A stretch of 64,000 nucleotides of DNA from Valencia hispanica (Eukaryota > Chordata > Actinopteri > Cyprinodontiformes > Valenciidae): NCBI GenBank assembly GCA_963556495.2, contig OY747705.1, forward strand, positions 1,766,001 to 1,830,000, in the 5' to 3' direction. A program made the translations under genes and the position numbers. The notes beneath the pieces were generated by a model, which ran no database searches, was not told the origin of the DNA, and saw only the letters and a program-made list of their open reading frames with translations. Shown piece after piece: positions 1 to 11,094 of the stretch. Each line of letters opens with the position of its first letter. Position 1 is the stretch's first letter.

Positions 1-882
1 TTACTTGTAGTTCCTAGGATTTCTAAAAGTAGAATGGGAGGCAGATCTTTTAGTTATCAGGCTCCTCTCCTGTGGAACCAGCTCCCAGTTTTAGTCCGTG
101 AGGCAGACACTCTGTTTACTTTTAAGGCCAGGCTTAAAGCTTTCCTTTTTGATAAAGCTTATAGTTAGAGTGGCTTAGGTCATCCTGAGCTAGCTCTGTA
201 GTTATGCTGCTGTAGGCTTAGACTACTGGAGGACAGACTTACCAATTTTCTTCACTCTGCTACTTCCTTTTCTACTACTACTCTCCAGTTGTATTACAGT
301 ACATTCTGTTATTTCGACTGTTAACTTTGTGTTCTCTCAGTGTTTTTCTCTCCATAGAAGATATACCTGGTCTGGTGTCCTGCTTGGCTGCGGTGCCCTG
401 TTGGACGGGGGGCATCGACTGGGATGATGCTCCCAGTAACTGAACATCCACTGTGTCCTGTTATCAACTTTTTACTTTCTGTAACATAGAAAGTACTCTT
501 ATATCAGATCTTCTGTTCCTTTTGTATCTCTGCTCTGTCTTCTTAAACCCCCAGACGGTCGTGGCAGATTTCCGCTCCTACTGAGCCTGGTTCTGTTGGA
601 GGTTTCTGCCTGTTAAAGGGGAGTTTTTCCTCCCTACTGTCGCTACATGCTTGCTCAGTATGAGGGATTGCTAAAGGATTGGTGTGGTTGGAAAGTCTGC
701 ATCAATGGGGCCCAACCTCACGCCACTGACTGACGCAATCTGCTGGGATTCCTTAAATAGGAAACTTTTTAAATGATGTTAATGATGGAATGTTTGTTTA
801 AATGTATTGAAATGACTTCTTGTTAAGTGCCTTGAGATGACATGTGTTGTGTATTGGAGCTATATAAATAAACTGAATTGAA
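1..882 (+). mobile_element. L2-type LINE (L2-C), 3' end
   Basis: This is the 3' end of an L2-clade non-LTR retrotransposon entering from the left edge. Bases 1-165 encode the carboxy end of the reverse transcriptase polyprotein, with the usual LWNQLPVLVREAD-type block after a leucine-rich helix, and the frame ends in TAG near 168. A 3' UTR of about 700 bases follows and stops in a TGAATTGAA tail. The same UTR occurs at 13428-13918 and 16991-18154, which confirms a dispersed family. The 5' part lies outside the window, so intactness cannot be judged. The next LINE abuts the tail directly. Confidence 0.85.
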
Positions 883-2153
883 ATTTTAGACATCAACTCC
901 TGGATGGCATAAAACTTTCTCCAGCTCAACCAGGACAAAACAGAAGTTTTAGCCATCAGTCCTGAGGCTCAGAGAGAGAAACTTTTACCAAAACTGCAAC
1001 CGCTGCCTCTTAACCATTCTTTACAAGTGAAGAACCTGGGCGTGATTTTTGACTCTGAGCTGATTTTATCCCTCACATTAAAGACATTACAAAAATATGT
1101 TTTTATCAACTAAAGAAAATTGCCAGAGTCCGCCCCATTCTCTCATAGGCCAGTACGGAGACATTAATGCATGCTTTTATCACCAGCAGAATTGATTACT
1201 GTAATGCCCTGCTTTCTGGTCTTCCTAAAAAGAGTATATCAGGTTTACAGCTTCTACAAAATTCAGCAGCAGGTGTCCTGACAAAGACCAGGAGGCGGCA
1301 GCACATTACACTGGTCTTAAAATCACTGCATTGGCTCCCCGTATGTTTTAGGATCGATTTTAAAGTTCTTTTAATGGATTTTAAGTGTCTTAATGGTCTA
1401 GGGCCTTCTTATCTTTCAGAACTGCTTTTACCATTTGAACCTTCGCGGTCTCTGCGCTCCTCTGGCAGCTGTCTCCTTGTCATCCTTAAAGTCTGGACAC
1501 ACACTCATGGTGAAGCGTCTTTCCAGTTTTATGGCCTTCACCTCTGGAACAGGCTGCCAGAGTACCTCAGGGCCGCAGAGAACGTTCATGTTTTTAAGAG
1601 CAGGCTCAAGACTCACCTTTTTAGCCTAGCTTTTAATTCATTATTTTTTATTAATATCTGCTTAATTGCTCTGCATGTTTTACTTGATAAAATTTTGTCA
1701 ATGTTTTACACTAAATAATTTTACATTTTATCAGTGTTAGAATTTTATCTGTGTTTTACTATTTACTCTCATGTTTATCTACTCTTTATTTTAATATTTT
1801 AACCTATTATTTTAATCTTTCTTTCCACTGTGGGAGCCCTCTGCCTTGGGAGCAGTGTTTGGCTGTGGCTGCCCGGGTGCTCTCCAGGTAGTTCTTGGGT
1901 GGAGGTGGGGGTCTCATCCTTCCCTCCACTGGGCGCCCTGGGCCGGTGCCTCGGCTGTTGCTGTCAATCTGCGTTTCCTTACCTGGCTCATCTGTTCTCA
2001 GCCCAATGTCCTTGTTTACTGTTGCTTTTAAGTGTGTGCGTGCGTGGGAGGGGGGGGGAGTTTATGTGGGGTGATTTTAATCTGTGAAGCATTTTGAGAT
2101 GCTATTTTGTATGAAAAGCACTTTATAAATAACGTTTCATTGATTTGATTTGA
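883..2153 (+). mobile_element. L2-type LINE (L2-B), 5'-truncated copy
   Basis: A second L2 subfamily begins inside the reverse transcriptase coding region at the equivalent of 34920 in the longer copy at 34000-36344. It keeps the RT thumb and carboxy part, a 3' UTR, and ends in a short TGATTTGATTTGA tail. It starts exactly where the L2-C tail ends, so it was probably inserted at, or recombined with, that A/T-rich tail. Truncation at the 5' end is normal for target-primed LINE insertion. Confidence 0.85.
899..1655 (+). pseudogene. L2 reverse transcriptase carboxy-terminal fragment
   Basis: The fragment encodes the end of an L2 RT: the LNQDKTEV block near 925, the GVIFDSEL block near 1045, then an open stretch from 1167 with [30 protein letters not shown] and [14 protein letters not shown]. 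These blocks are standard in the L2/CR1 RT carboxy end. The frame is broken between the early blocks and position 1167, and the fingers and catalytic palm are missing. It cannot make an active enzyme and is read as a pseudogene. Confidence 0.85.
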
Positions 2154-2498
2154 CTGGCGTGCCACATACTCAAGCGCTTGGGAAGCCTATAGCAAGTTGA
2201 AGAGACACAGACTTCACATGGACGAGCCAGTTATAGCCTACACAGAGACCAATGTGGAGTCACGTTTTCGGGAGCTATTGGGCTGGCAGCCGGCAAATAG
2301 CAGCAGGTCTGCTTTTGCGCAGAAAGTGAAGTCAAGAATTCCGGAGTGATTTTATCATAAGTGAGGACCAAGTGTCTTCTCTTTGTTTGGAAGTCAGTTC
2401 TTTAAGGTTAACTTTTGTTTTTGTTCAGTATGTGTTTTAAGGGGCTGAGTTCACAATTTAAGTGATTTATTTACAGCAGTGTCATATAATTTAGAAAT
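2154..2498 (+). other. Unassigned; 65-codon open carboxy-like frame at its start
   Basis: No known family was recognised. The first 200 bases are open from 2152 to a TGA at 2347 and would encode a charged peptide containing RHRLHMDEPVIAYTETNVES and ELLGWQPANSS. It has no start codon at its left end, where the L2-B tail abuts, so it looks like the carboxy end of a coding sequence cut by the LINE. The remainder to 2498 is AT-rich with nothing recognisable. It could be chance. Confidence 0.25.
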
Positions 2499-2574
2499 TC
2501 AATTCAATTCAAAAATACTTTGTTGATCGCAAAAGGAAATTAAGTTTTGGTATAGCTCATATAATTAAATTTTT

Positions 2575-2931
2575 TTAAGAGTTGTTGTAGATGATGATGG
2601 CTGTGGGCAGGAAGAATTTCCTGTAGCGGTCTGTATTGCAGCGAAAGTGAAGAAGCCTCAGACTGAAGACGCTCTGTTGTTGTATGACAGTCTCATGAAG
2701 AGGATGGTCAGGGTTGTCCATAATTTCTTTGATTTTATGAAAAATCCTTCTTTGCATCATCATCTCCAGAGGTTCCACAGTCGTCCCCAGAACAGAATCA
2801 GCCTTCTTTATCAGGTTGTTTAGCCTTTTCAAATCCCTGGCTCTGATGCTGCTACACCAACAGATGATGGCTGAAGAGATTACACTCTCCACAACAGACT
2901 TGTTGAAGATATATGCAGCATCTTGCTGCAA
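2575..2931 (-). pseudogene. Rex1 reverse transcriptase carboxy-terminal fragment
   Basis: The predicted peptide has FNKSVVESVISSAIICW, the RARDLKRLNNLIKKADSVLG block and ends in FFLPTAIIIYNNS, as in the carboxy end of Rex1 polyproteins. It lies just upstream of the element's 3' tail. About 180 bases separate it from the catalytic fragment and contain frame breaks. The copy at 59933-60223 has the same block at high similarity, so both belong to one subfamily. Confidence 0.8.
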
Positions 2932-3109
2932 ACCTTGAAGGACCTAAGCTTCCTCAAGAAGTACAGTCGCTCTGTCCCTTCTTGTAGACGGTTTCACTGT
3001 TCAGTCTCCAGTCCAGTCGGTTGTCAAGGTGGACTTCGAGGTATTTTTACTCCTCAACCACCTCGACTTCTTCTCCCATGATGGAAACAGTGTTTGATTT
3101 ATCCCTGTT

Positions 3110-3541
3110 TCATCTGAATTCTAAAATCATCTCCTTTGTTTGGTTCACATTCAATGTAAGACGATTGTTTCCACACCATGTCACAAAGCGGTACACCAGC
3201 TCTCTGTATTCAGTTTCTTGTGTATCTCTGATACACCCGACAATAGCAGGGTCATCTGAGTATTTATGCAGATGACAGGTCTCTGAATTGTACAGGAAAT
3301 CTGAGGTGTACAGAGTGAAAAGGAATGGTGAGAGTATGGACCCCTGTGGTGCTCCTGTGCTGCTGAGCACCTGGTTTGAGACCCAATTCTTCAGTCTCAC
3401 AAACTGTGGTCTGTTTGTCAGGTAGTCATTGATCCAGGCTATTGTTGAGTGCTCCACCTGTGTCTTCAGAAGTTTCTGACAAAGCAAATCAGGCTGAATT
3501 GTGTTAAATGCACTGGAGAAATCAAAGAACATGATCCTCAC
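3110..3541 (-). pseudogene. Rex1 reverse transcriptase palm fragment
   Basis: The frame shows RT motif A as [11 protein letters not shown], the GAPQGSILSPFLF motif, and the catalytic motif as YSDD where Rex1 elements normally have F/YADD. The A-to-S change and the loss of amino and carboxy parts argue for a dead copy. It is followed on the same strand by a separate open stretch with the RT thumb region. Target-primed reverse transcription of the LINE's own RNA would have been its role. Confidence 0.8.
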
Positions 3542-3720
3542 AGTGCTGGCTGCTTTGTCCAGATGACTGTGGGTTAGTTGAAGCAGGTAGACTCAACTCC
3601 AACTACACAGCAATACGCAAACTGCAGCAGGTCAGACCCTGGGGCTGACACCATCTGGACCTGCAGCTTTGTTCCAGTTTAGTCTCTCCAGCTGCCCCTT
3701 CCCCTGACCTCTAGAGACAG

Positions 3721-4380
3721 ACAAGTGTGAGGGGGAGGCAAAGGGAGCAACAGCATCTCCTCAATTATATTCTGTCCTCTTTTTGCTTACCTTTAAGCAA
3801 CTGCAGCATAGTGCAGCTTGTTAACAATAGAACAGAACACAAAGCATTTTGTTATGACTATTCCCCCCCAAATCCCCCCAAACAAACAGATGAAGTGTTA
3901 TCAGGACTGGTATGGCCTTACAAAGATGTCATGGTGTCTTCTGGGACAGTCCACTCTTCTGTAGTCTGTAATCCGCATTCTGACATTCCTAACTACTGTC
4001 ACTAAAACAGGCAATAGAGGCATCCTTGAAAAAATTTCATTACAATTGCAACTATGGCTATTTAGGCTCTTCTTAATGCTAGTAAAGCTGAAAATATCTT
4101 AAAAAATTAATCAATACTTCATTGTTTGGGAGATAGACAGAGCTGGGTCAAAGGTTAATGTGCATCTATCAGATCCTTAAGCAGCAGTATGTGGAGAGAT
4201 GGACAGCCAGATTTCCCAGAACCAAGTTGTAAGCAAACTTGGCAGTTTGGAGAAAACATTTGAAACAATAATCAAATTCAATAATCCGGTAGTACTTTTG
4301 ACTTAAAGGTATGCTAATGTCTTTTGTGAATCTATAATGTCACAATATCTGTCTTTTGCTGTTGTCTTTTTCTTTTCTGA
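3721..4380. other. Unassigned intergenic DNA
   Basis: I see no recognisable gene or element. It is AT-rich with short open frames only. A C-run lies near 3863-3880. It could hold the lost 5' part of Rex1-A. Confidence 0.3.
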
Positions 4381-6160
4381 TTGTCATGGTTGATAGGGCT
4401 GGACACAGAAGGGCTTGGGTGGGGGGTAAACGGAAAGGTAATGAGGTCATGTGGTTAATGATTGGATGACGGATGATGGTGAAGACTTGCAGATGTTGGA
4501 CGAAAGGCTGGTTGGGTTGGGTTAATAATAAGTACTGGATCTAGGGTTCTTTGAATAAGAAAGGGGCTGTTGAAGGGTTAATAGTTTGATTACGTCTTGA
4601 GAACGTTTGGATCAAGGGATGACATCATGACTGTGTGGGTCACATTGTGGGTTAATACTTGTGATTCCATTTCTCACAAGATGAAGTGAACAGACTATTG
4701 GATGGCCGGGAGCCATTTCAAAGATGGACTGAGCAGACCACATTTCCCAGCAATCCTAGCAGTGACCCCCAACACACTCCTATTGGTCCGTGACCACCCA
4801 TGGTGACATCGACGATGACATCACGGCCAAAGAGGCTATAAGAGTGGGAGTCGCGGCCATTTTGAATTGTTCTCAGCCAGAAGTCTTAGCAGAAACCGTG
4901 GCTAAACAGAGAACATCTCACTGGTGAAGATTCTCTTTTTTTCTGACCCACTGGACCAGGAAGAACAAGCTTCGAAGTGCTCATCCTATTCACGTAACCA
5001 GGGTGAGCCATATCCGGACTGTTCCCAGACAGTTCGTTAGACGTCGACCTGCAGGCCATTCAGCCTGCATTTGGGCCACACGGTCCTTGAAAATCCTGTA
5101 TAGGTTTTTTTATAACTCTTTCTTTTCTTGCTCAACTTTAGACACAATTTGCTCTCCTCATATTGGACTGGACGTCCTTCAAAGTAAAGTCGGACTCAAC
5201 CGGTTCATTTTGTCAGGAAGTCATCAGCTCCAACTCAGACCAGCCGTGTCTGAGCTTCCTGACAATTACTCCACTCTCCCCTCAGCTTAAAAGAGCCTTC
5301 CACTCACTTTCACATCGCTCAGTCATCGGTAATCTAATGCCCAGAGCTCCTACTCGTCAGACCAGAAGTCTTCCTCCTTCCAGTCATCAGTAGTCTTCCA
5401 GTTACAGCTATCCGACCAAACCAGTCCGCCTCTCTATCATCCCCTCAACAGCCTGCTCCATCCGGCGCATTGAACCCAGGGGGACTCCCATCCGCGTCTG
5501 GAGCGCCAAGCATCACCCGATCGCCGCTCCCTGTCCACCGGCGATCCTGACACATTTATAATAATATTGTGTCTAGGCGGAGATAAATAGAGAAAATAGA
5601 GTTGTAACGAGTTAGATCTCGTTCATTGTTGGTTTAAAGTGTTGTTAAGCGCTGTACCTGTTTGCTCATTTTGGCGTCGCCGCACACATAAGTTTGAGCT
5701 GTAATTGCTGTGTTTGAAACTGTTTCTTTTTATCCTAAGCGGATCCCATTTTCTTTCTTTTTTCTTCCTCTCTTTTCCTCTCTCTCGCTCCCTGATCACC
5801 AGGTCGGCAGAGTCGGGCTCGGTTCGACCTGCGTTAGCTGGTCTAAGCTGAAAGGTTAACTCCATTGTTTTTTAGTCTGTTTATGACTTTGTCTCCTAGA
5901 CTATCTGTGATTTGAGCCCCCTGGAGTGAGGGCCACCTCCCTCCTTTGCTGACCCGAACCTCAGCTGTTCTCCCTGATTCATTTCATGTTAATTGTGTTT
6001 AATGTTCACCTATTATTGTTTTCTAAGATCTGTAGTAGATAGGTGCATGTTTAGAATAGATGGGAATTATTGACAAAATATTTTGGCTGTAAGGTTGATA
6101 TATTTTCTAAATAAATTCCCCTTAATTTAAAGAGAAGTTGTCTGGGATTACTTGGAGTAA
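4381..6160 (+). promoter_or_regulatory. Unassigned promoter-like, possibly LTR-derived region
   Basis: No coding sequence is supported. A TATA-like TATAAGA at 4837-4843 follows a G-rich stretch, is preceded by ATGACATCA-like sites, and is followed by a transcript-leader-like segment with a splice-donor-like CAGGGTGAGC near 5000. An AATAAA signal lies at 6110-6115 downstream of a T-rich tract. This order (TATA, leader, polyadenylation signal) resembles an old LTR or a retroelement 5' region, but no second copy, PBS or TG/CA ends were found in the window. The short open frames at 5003-5393 have no recognised homology. Confidence 0.25.
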
Positions 6161-6276
6161 TGCGTACAATTAATGTCTACAGTGTAAGAACTTATTCCTT
6201 CATATTTTGTTTAATTATCTTAGCCTTATCAGGCTGGTAATTATAAACATAAACTGAGACTGAACAATTTGGCTAT

Positions 6277-6685
6277 TGTTGAGAAGGTGTTTTCATTCTA
6301 ATTTAAAGCCTATTTTAAAGGAACAGACACACATTTAATTTATGACCCTGGGCTCTCTGAGCTCTCATTTCACCTTCCCGCGTGCTCGTTCATTTCTGTA
6401 AAAAGGAGCAATAAGAACAACAAACAACATTTATATCTTTTAACAGTGAGACGTCGTTCACTGGACTCAGTTCTAGTAACTGAGTACAGCTTTATCTCAG
6501 CATAAGGTTTTTATTAAGAAACTCCTCCCACATAGATCCTCCTTCACAGAATGGTCACAGCTTCTTCACCAAAAGGCACACAGGATGTACCACATTCCTC
6601 TTGATTATTCACGGTTTCTAAGTGTTTCCCCATGCACTACAAAATTAGACCCTCATACAACATTAACAGAATTTATATCTCTTCA
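6277..6685 (-). repeat. Solo-LTR-like repeat, copy 1 (LTR-X)
   Basis: The reverse complement matches 43160-43579 over about 400 bases with scattered differences. In element orientation it carries an AATAAA-like signal just before TTATGCTGAGATAAAGCTG, then GTGAACGACGTCTCACTG, and ends TTCTCAACA. A polyadenylation signal followed by a CA end fits a solo LTR. The other end is not sharply defined because the two copies diverge near 6685. No flanking gag or pol of the same element was found. Confidence 0.6.
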
Positions 6686-6859
6686 CTATATTTATTCCTG
6701 GAATCCACCAGGTGGTGCCCCCAAATTTGGTAAATTTTACATACAATTATTAATCTCATTAATAATTGCCCTAAGCAATTATTCATATTTATTCATAGCC
6801 AAATCCTACCTATCTGTGGCACAACATACTTAAATTACATAATGATAGGAAATGGATCA

Positions 6860-7045
6860 AAGACTGGTGTGGTGTACAGACATAGCTTTGGGTCACGTGG
6901 TGTAGTAGGGGTGATTGTTATATCACCTGTTTGCACACCTGGGGGGGAGTCAACATTTTGTTGGACCGCTTAAACCTTGAACCACCTTTCTTTTTATGAA
7001 CGATTTTTCTTATATAGATTATTGTTCTAACTCTTAGATCTCCTC
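6860..7045 (+). repeat. Dispersed repeat R1, copy 1
   Basis: The segment matches 19815-20035: shared blocks include GGGTCACGTGGTG, GATTGTTATATCACCTGTTTG, CACCTGGGGGGG and TTTCTTATATAGATTATTGTT. It lies just upstream of the BEL/Pao coding remains, so it may be part of that element's LTR or leader. The second copy has no pol next to it. Confidence 0.5.
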
Positions 7046-7129
7046 ATGTTTGCTGTTTGTGTAAAACGTGTGTAAAAAGCTCTTGCAAACAAAATCTAAA
7101 CTGTCCAAGCAGATTGAAAAAAGCATGTA

Positions 7130-8673
7130 AATAAAATGAAAACAACAGGACCTGGAGGAATGGCCACAATTGAAGCATGTTAATTTGCTAGAAAATAGGG
7201 CCCAAGTGGAGCTTTTGATCAGCATGAATATGCCCAGAACTCTAGAACCTTTAGAGGTAATCTAGAGTGTAGGTGATGGACCTTTTGCCATTAAGAACGT
7301 GCCTGGTTGGACAATGAATGGGCCACTAAGTGGAGAATGCTGTGAAAGGTCACGATTTCTGTCAACTGTTAATCCCAACAGAGTTTCTGTCGTTACCCTG
7401 CATAAGCTATGGAAACAGCAATTCAAGATGGACTTTCCTGGGAGCATCCATGATGAGGAGGTGGGTCTATCAAAGAAGTTCCTGGTGTTGGCCAGTAAGA
7501 CAGTGACCTAAAGTGATGGACACTACAGTATTGCCCTGCCATTGAAGGACCGCAACATAAGGATGCCTGACAATCATGTGATGGCTGAACAACGAGCCTT
7601 AGGCTCGAAGAAAAGGTTAGTCAGAGATAAAGACTTCCACACAGACTACACTGCTTTCATTAAAGATCTCACATGCAGAGGTTATGCAAAGAGCACAGTG
7701 ATGGGAAGGTTTGGTATATCCCTCACCATGGGGTTTACCGTCCTACCACAGGTCTTCCATAGGAAGCTGGTGATTCTGTGTCGTCTTTGACTGTGCAGCA
7801 TCATTTAAGGGTGTTTCTCTCAGTGCGCAGCTCCTGAGCGGTCCTGACTTGACAAATGGCTTCGTCAGCGTGCTGATGAGGTTCAGAAAAGAGCCTGTTG
7901 TTTTGATGTCTGACATCGAAGCTATGTTTCATCAGGTGCCTATGCCAGAGGAAGATGCTGACATGTTGAAATGTCTCTGGTGGCCTGGTGGTGACTGCAG
8001 TCAGAGCATGCAAGAGTTCAAAAGGAGCATTAATTTGTTTGGAGTGACGTCTTCTCTGAGCTGTGCTAACTATGCTCTGCGGAAATGTGGTGAAGATAAC
8101 CAAGTTCACTTCAGCGAGCAGGTGATCGACCTCATTCTGTAGTGATTTATGTGGATGACTGCCTTGCTTGAATAGGCTCTGAAGAGAAAGCCATCTCTCT
8201 TTACTCAGACCTCAGAGGCATCTGCACCAGGGGTGGTTTCCACTTAACAAAGTGGAGAAGTAAAAGTCAGTGTTCTGGCAGTAATACCTGAGGAGGAGGG
8301 AGCAAAATAAGTTAAAAACCTTGACCTCGGTGACCTCTTGCCTGTTGGGCGACCATTAGGAGTATGCTGGTGTCTACAGTCAGATGTGTTTAACCTCTGT
8401 GTATCCATCCCAAACAGATCCGGAGAGTGATTCTTTCCACAGTAAGTTCCTTCTATGATCATCTGGGGTTTCTTGCTCCTGTCTTTGTTTTTTTTTGTTT
8501 GTTTTTTTTACAGCTAAGAGGATCCTTAAAGACCTGTGTCAGAGGGGGACAGATGCTATACCCTCAGCAGTTGCTCAAGAGTGGAAAAGCTGAGTGGAAG
8601 AATTTCATCTGTTAGACATCAGCATCCAACAAAGTTTGAAACCTCCTGATTTTGGAGAGACGACCACTGCTCA
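7130..8673 (+). pseudogene. BEL/Pao retrotransposon pol, protease-RT portion
   Basis: This is the decayed pol of a BEL/Pao LTR retrotransposon. Blocks in order are the protease-end DGPFAIKNVPGWTMNGPL near 7278, HHGVYRP near 7729, the RT block SDIEAMFHQVPMPEEDADML at 7911-7970, FGVTSSLSCANYALRKC at 8041, and the catalytic YVDDCL at 8148. Frameshifts and stops separate these blocks, so no protein longer than about 100 residues remains. The RNase H region is interrupted at 8674 by the reversed Rex1-B and resumes at 10196. The enzyme would copy element RNA inside cytoplasmic particles. Confidence 0.85.
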
Positions 8674-10195
8674 GTTCAGAATCAGAATCAGAATCAGAAT
8701 CAGAATCAGCTTTAATGGCCAAGTATGACACATACAAGGAATTTGACTCCGGCAACTTTTCTCTCCAGTTCAGAACTTAAATAAGTGAAATAAAGAAATA
8801 AATACAAATAAATTATAAAGGATAATATATACAACAAACCGGGGTTATTTTACAGTGAGTATGTACAGCAGTGCAGAGTTATAGTTTATTGTTATGTGAA
8901 TGGACTCACACTCTGTGACTACACAGAGTTCATCAGAGCGACAGCCTGGGGGAAAAAAACTGTTCTTGTGTCGGGTGGTTTTGGCGTACAACGCTCTGTA
9001 ACGCCGGGCTGATGGGAGGAGCCTAAACAGATTGTGGCCAGGGTGTGAGGGGTCTGTGGTGATTTTTCTGGCCTGCTTCTTGACCCTGGACTGGTACAGG
9101 TCCTGAATGGAGGGAAGATCAGTACCTATGATCCTCTCTGAGGACCTGACTGTTCTCTGCAGTCTGTCCTTATCTTTTCTGGTGGCGGATCCGAACCAGA
9201 CAGAGATGGATGAGGTCAGGACAGACTGGACTATTGCTGTGTAGAAGATGGTCAGCAGTTCCTGAGGCAGGTTGAACTTTCTGAGCTGACGCAGAAAGTA
9301 CAGCCTTTGCTGGGCCTTCTTTCTTATACAGTTAATGTGGGAGCTCCACTTCAGGTCCCGTGTGATGGTGGATCCTAGGAACCTGAAAGACTCCACTGTG
9401 GGGACTGGCCTGTTGATGATTATGAGAGGAGATGTTGATGGGGGTCTCTTCCTGAAGTTCACTGTCATCTCCACAGTTTTGAGCGGGTTTAGCTCCAGGT
9501 GGTTCTGAGTGCACCAGAGGACCAGCTGTTCCACTTCCCCTCTGTATGCAGACTCGTCACCATCACGGATGAGTCCAATGATGGTGGTGTCATCTGCAAA
9601 CTTCAGGAGTTTCACAGAAGGATCCCTTGACGTGCAGTCAGTGGTGTAAAGGGAGAATAGCAGTGGGGAGAGAACACATCCCTGGGGGGCACCGATGCTG
9701 AGGGACCTGGAGCTGGATGTGAAGTTACCCAGTTTCACCTGCTGCCTCCTGTCAGTCAGGAAACTGGTAATCCACTGACAGGTGGAGGGAGGCACGGTGA
9801 GCTGGGACATTTTTTGATGGAGGAGCTCTGGGACGATGGTGTTGAATGCAGAGCTGAAGTCCACAAACAGGACCCGAGCGTAGGTACCTGCAGAGTCTAG
9901 GTGGTGCAGGATGTAGTGGAGAGCCATGTTGACTGCGTCATCCACTGACCTGTTTGCTCTATAGGCGAACTGCAGGGGGTCTAGCAGGTGATCCGTGATG
10001 TCCTTCAGGTGGGTCAGCACCAGTCGCTCAAAGGATTTCATGACAACAGATGTCAGGGCGACTGGTCTGTAGTCATTTAATCCTGTGACGGGGGACTTCT
10101 TGGGAACCGGAATGATGGTGGAGCGTTTGAGGCAGAGGGGACCACACACAGCTCCAGGGAGTTGTTGAAGATCTGAGTGAAGATGGGAGCCAGCT
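8674..10195 (-). mobile_element. Rex1-type LINE (Rex1-B) inserted in BEL pol
   Basis: A 5'-truncated Rex1 lies on the minus strand. Its 3' end is marked on the plus strand by five or more CAGAAT repeats at about 8676-8709 and the segment CAGCTTTAATGGCC. The 5' end falls inside the RT amino region near 10195. Both flanks are BEL/Pao RNase H coding sequence: the protein reads up to PPDFGETTTAQF on the left and continues [12 protein letters not shown] on the right. This gives a clear order of events. Confidence 0.9.
8845..10130 (-). pseudogene. Rex1-B reverse transcriptase, near-complete RT domain
   Basis: An open frame of over 420 codons covers most of the Rex1 RT. It starts at the [13 protein letters not shown] block, then has [19 protein letters not shown], motif [30 protein letters not shown], the catalytic FADD with DTTIIGLI, and the carboxy [20 protein letters not shown] block. 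All catalytic residues are present. A one-base loss near 10130 shifts the frame from the upstream RT block, and the endonuclease is absent through 5' truncation, so the copy is not autonomous. It is the best-kept Rex1 coding sequence in the window. Confidence 0.88.
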
Positions 10196-10655
10196 GTCCA
10201 GCACCACTTTGCAGATGTGAGTGACAAGGGGTATGGTGCTGTTACCTACCTGCTGCTGCACAACGGTCGCCCACATACACACAGCTCCTTCATAATGGAA
10301 AAATCCAAGGTGGTACATTTGAAACCAGTCACAATCCCCCGCATGGTATTGATGGAAGCTGTGGTAACAGTTTGCATGGATGAACTGTGGAGAAATTGAG
10401 CTAAGGCCATCTCTCCTAGACTCAATGTTTTGGACTGACAGCACTGCAGTATTGAAATACATAAATAATGAGACATGTAGGTTCCATGTTTTTGTAGCAA
10501 ACAGAATGTGAGTGACCCTTACAACGTATAGGGCCTCCCAAGGGAGGTATGTGAACACAATGCATAACCTCTCAGACCTTGCCTCCAGAGGTATGAAGGC
10601 AGAGTCTTTTCTACATGAGACTGAATGGATTTCTGGTCCAGCCTTTCTTACGCAG
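10196..10655 (+). pseudogene. BEL/Pao pol, RNase H portion resumed
   Basis: The BEL/Pao frame continues after the Rex1 insertion: [17 protein letters not shown], then IPRMVLMEAVVTV, FWTDSTAVLKYI near 10428 and LSDLASRG near 10570. The Asp of ADVSDKGYG and the Asp of WTDSTAV are the expected RNase H metal ligands for this family. A frameshift lies near 10400. The integrase is absent; the segment ends at about 10655 against an LTR-like sequence. Confidence 0.8.
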
Positions 10656-11078
10656 TGTGGAGGAACATAAGCAATTACAGATATGTTTAACTTTGTTTAG
10701 CTTGTGAAAGAAACCTAATTTAAGGATGTTCTCTGGAATGGACACTTACAGGTCAGTAACCCTACAGGTCAGCTGCCAGGAACAGGAGGGTAATTTAGGC
10801 TCAGGAGGATGTCATGAGATACTGATTTATAGGGGGAACAAATTCCTTTATACAATCTGTTTCCTACAACTGGCTGGTGGGGTAATAAACCCCCTGGACT
10901 TCTTAGAGTTTGGATTAAGTGAAAAATAACTGTGGGATGTGGGGTGTGACCGAACTGTGTGTAAAACAGGGTTTTAAGTCTGATTTTGTCAGACACAGAC
11001 CAGGATGAAATGCCTGATCTGTCTCTCCTTGCATGCAAGAAATACCGTCTTTATTTAAAATTGAACTCTGCCAGCACA
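10656..11078 (+). repeat. Putative LTR
   Basis: A 423-base segment with TG at its start (TGTGGAGGAAC) and CA at its end (CCAGCACA) ends five bases before a tRNA-like primer-binding site. A polyadenylation-like TTTATTTAAAATTG lies near its end. No second matching LTR was found, so the boundaries are inferred from the PBS and the TG/CA ends. Confidence 0.4.
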
Positions 11079-11082
11079 TTTT

Positions 11083-11094
11083 TGGTGTCAGAAG
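11083..11094 (+). promoter_or_regulatory. Primer-binding site, tRNA-Leu type
   Basis: TGGTGTCAGAAG matches the sequence complementary to the 3' end of tRNA-Leu over 12 bases. It sits just after the putative LTR end. The same 12-mer is at 25304 beside another LTR. Confidence 0.5.

Larger units (their letters stand above)
2499..3720 (-). mobile_element. Rex1-type LINE (Rex1-A), decayed 3' part
   Basis: Read on the minus strand, this is the RT region and 3' end of a Rex1/Babar LINE. The 3' end lies at about 2499 with an ATTCAATTCAATTCAA tail next to the conserved segment that reads CCTTTTGCGATCAACAAAGT on the minus strand. The coding part is split into two open stretches, at 3110-3541 and 2575-2931. 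The 5' end is indistinct near 3720. A related copy occurs at 59940-60420. Confidence 0.8.

Noticed and set aside
5623..5865. An 80-codon minus-strand gene with a Lys/Glu-rich stretch
   Set aside because: The charged run comes from the antisense of a CT-rich tract; no homology or start context.
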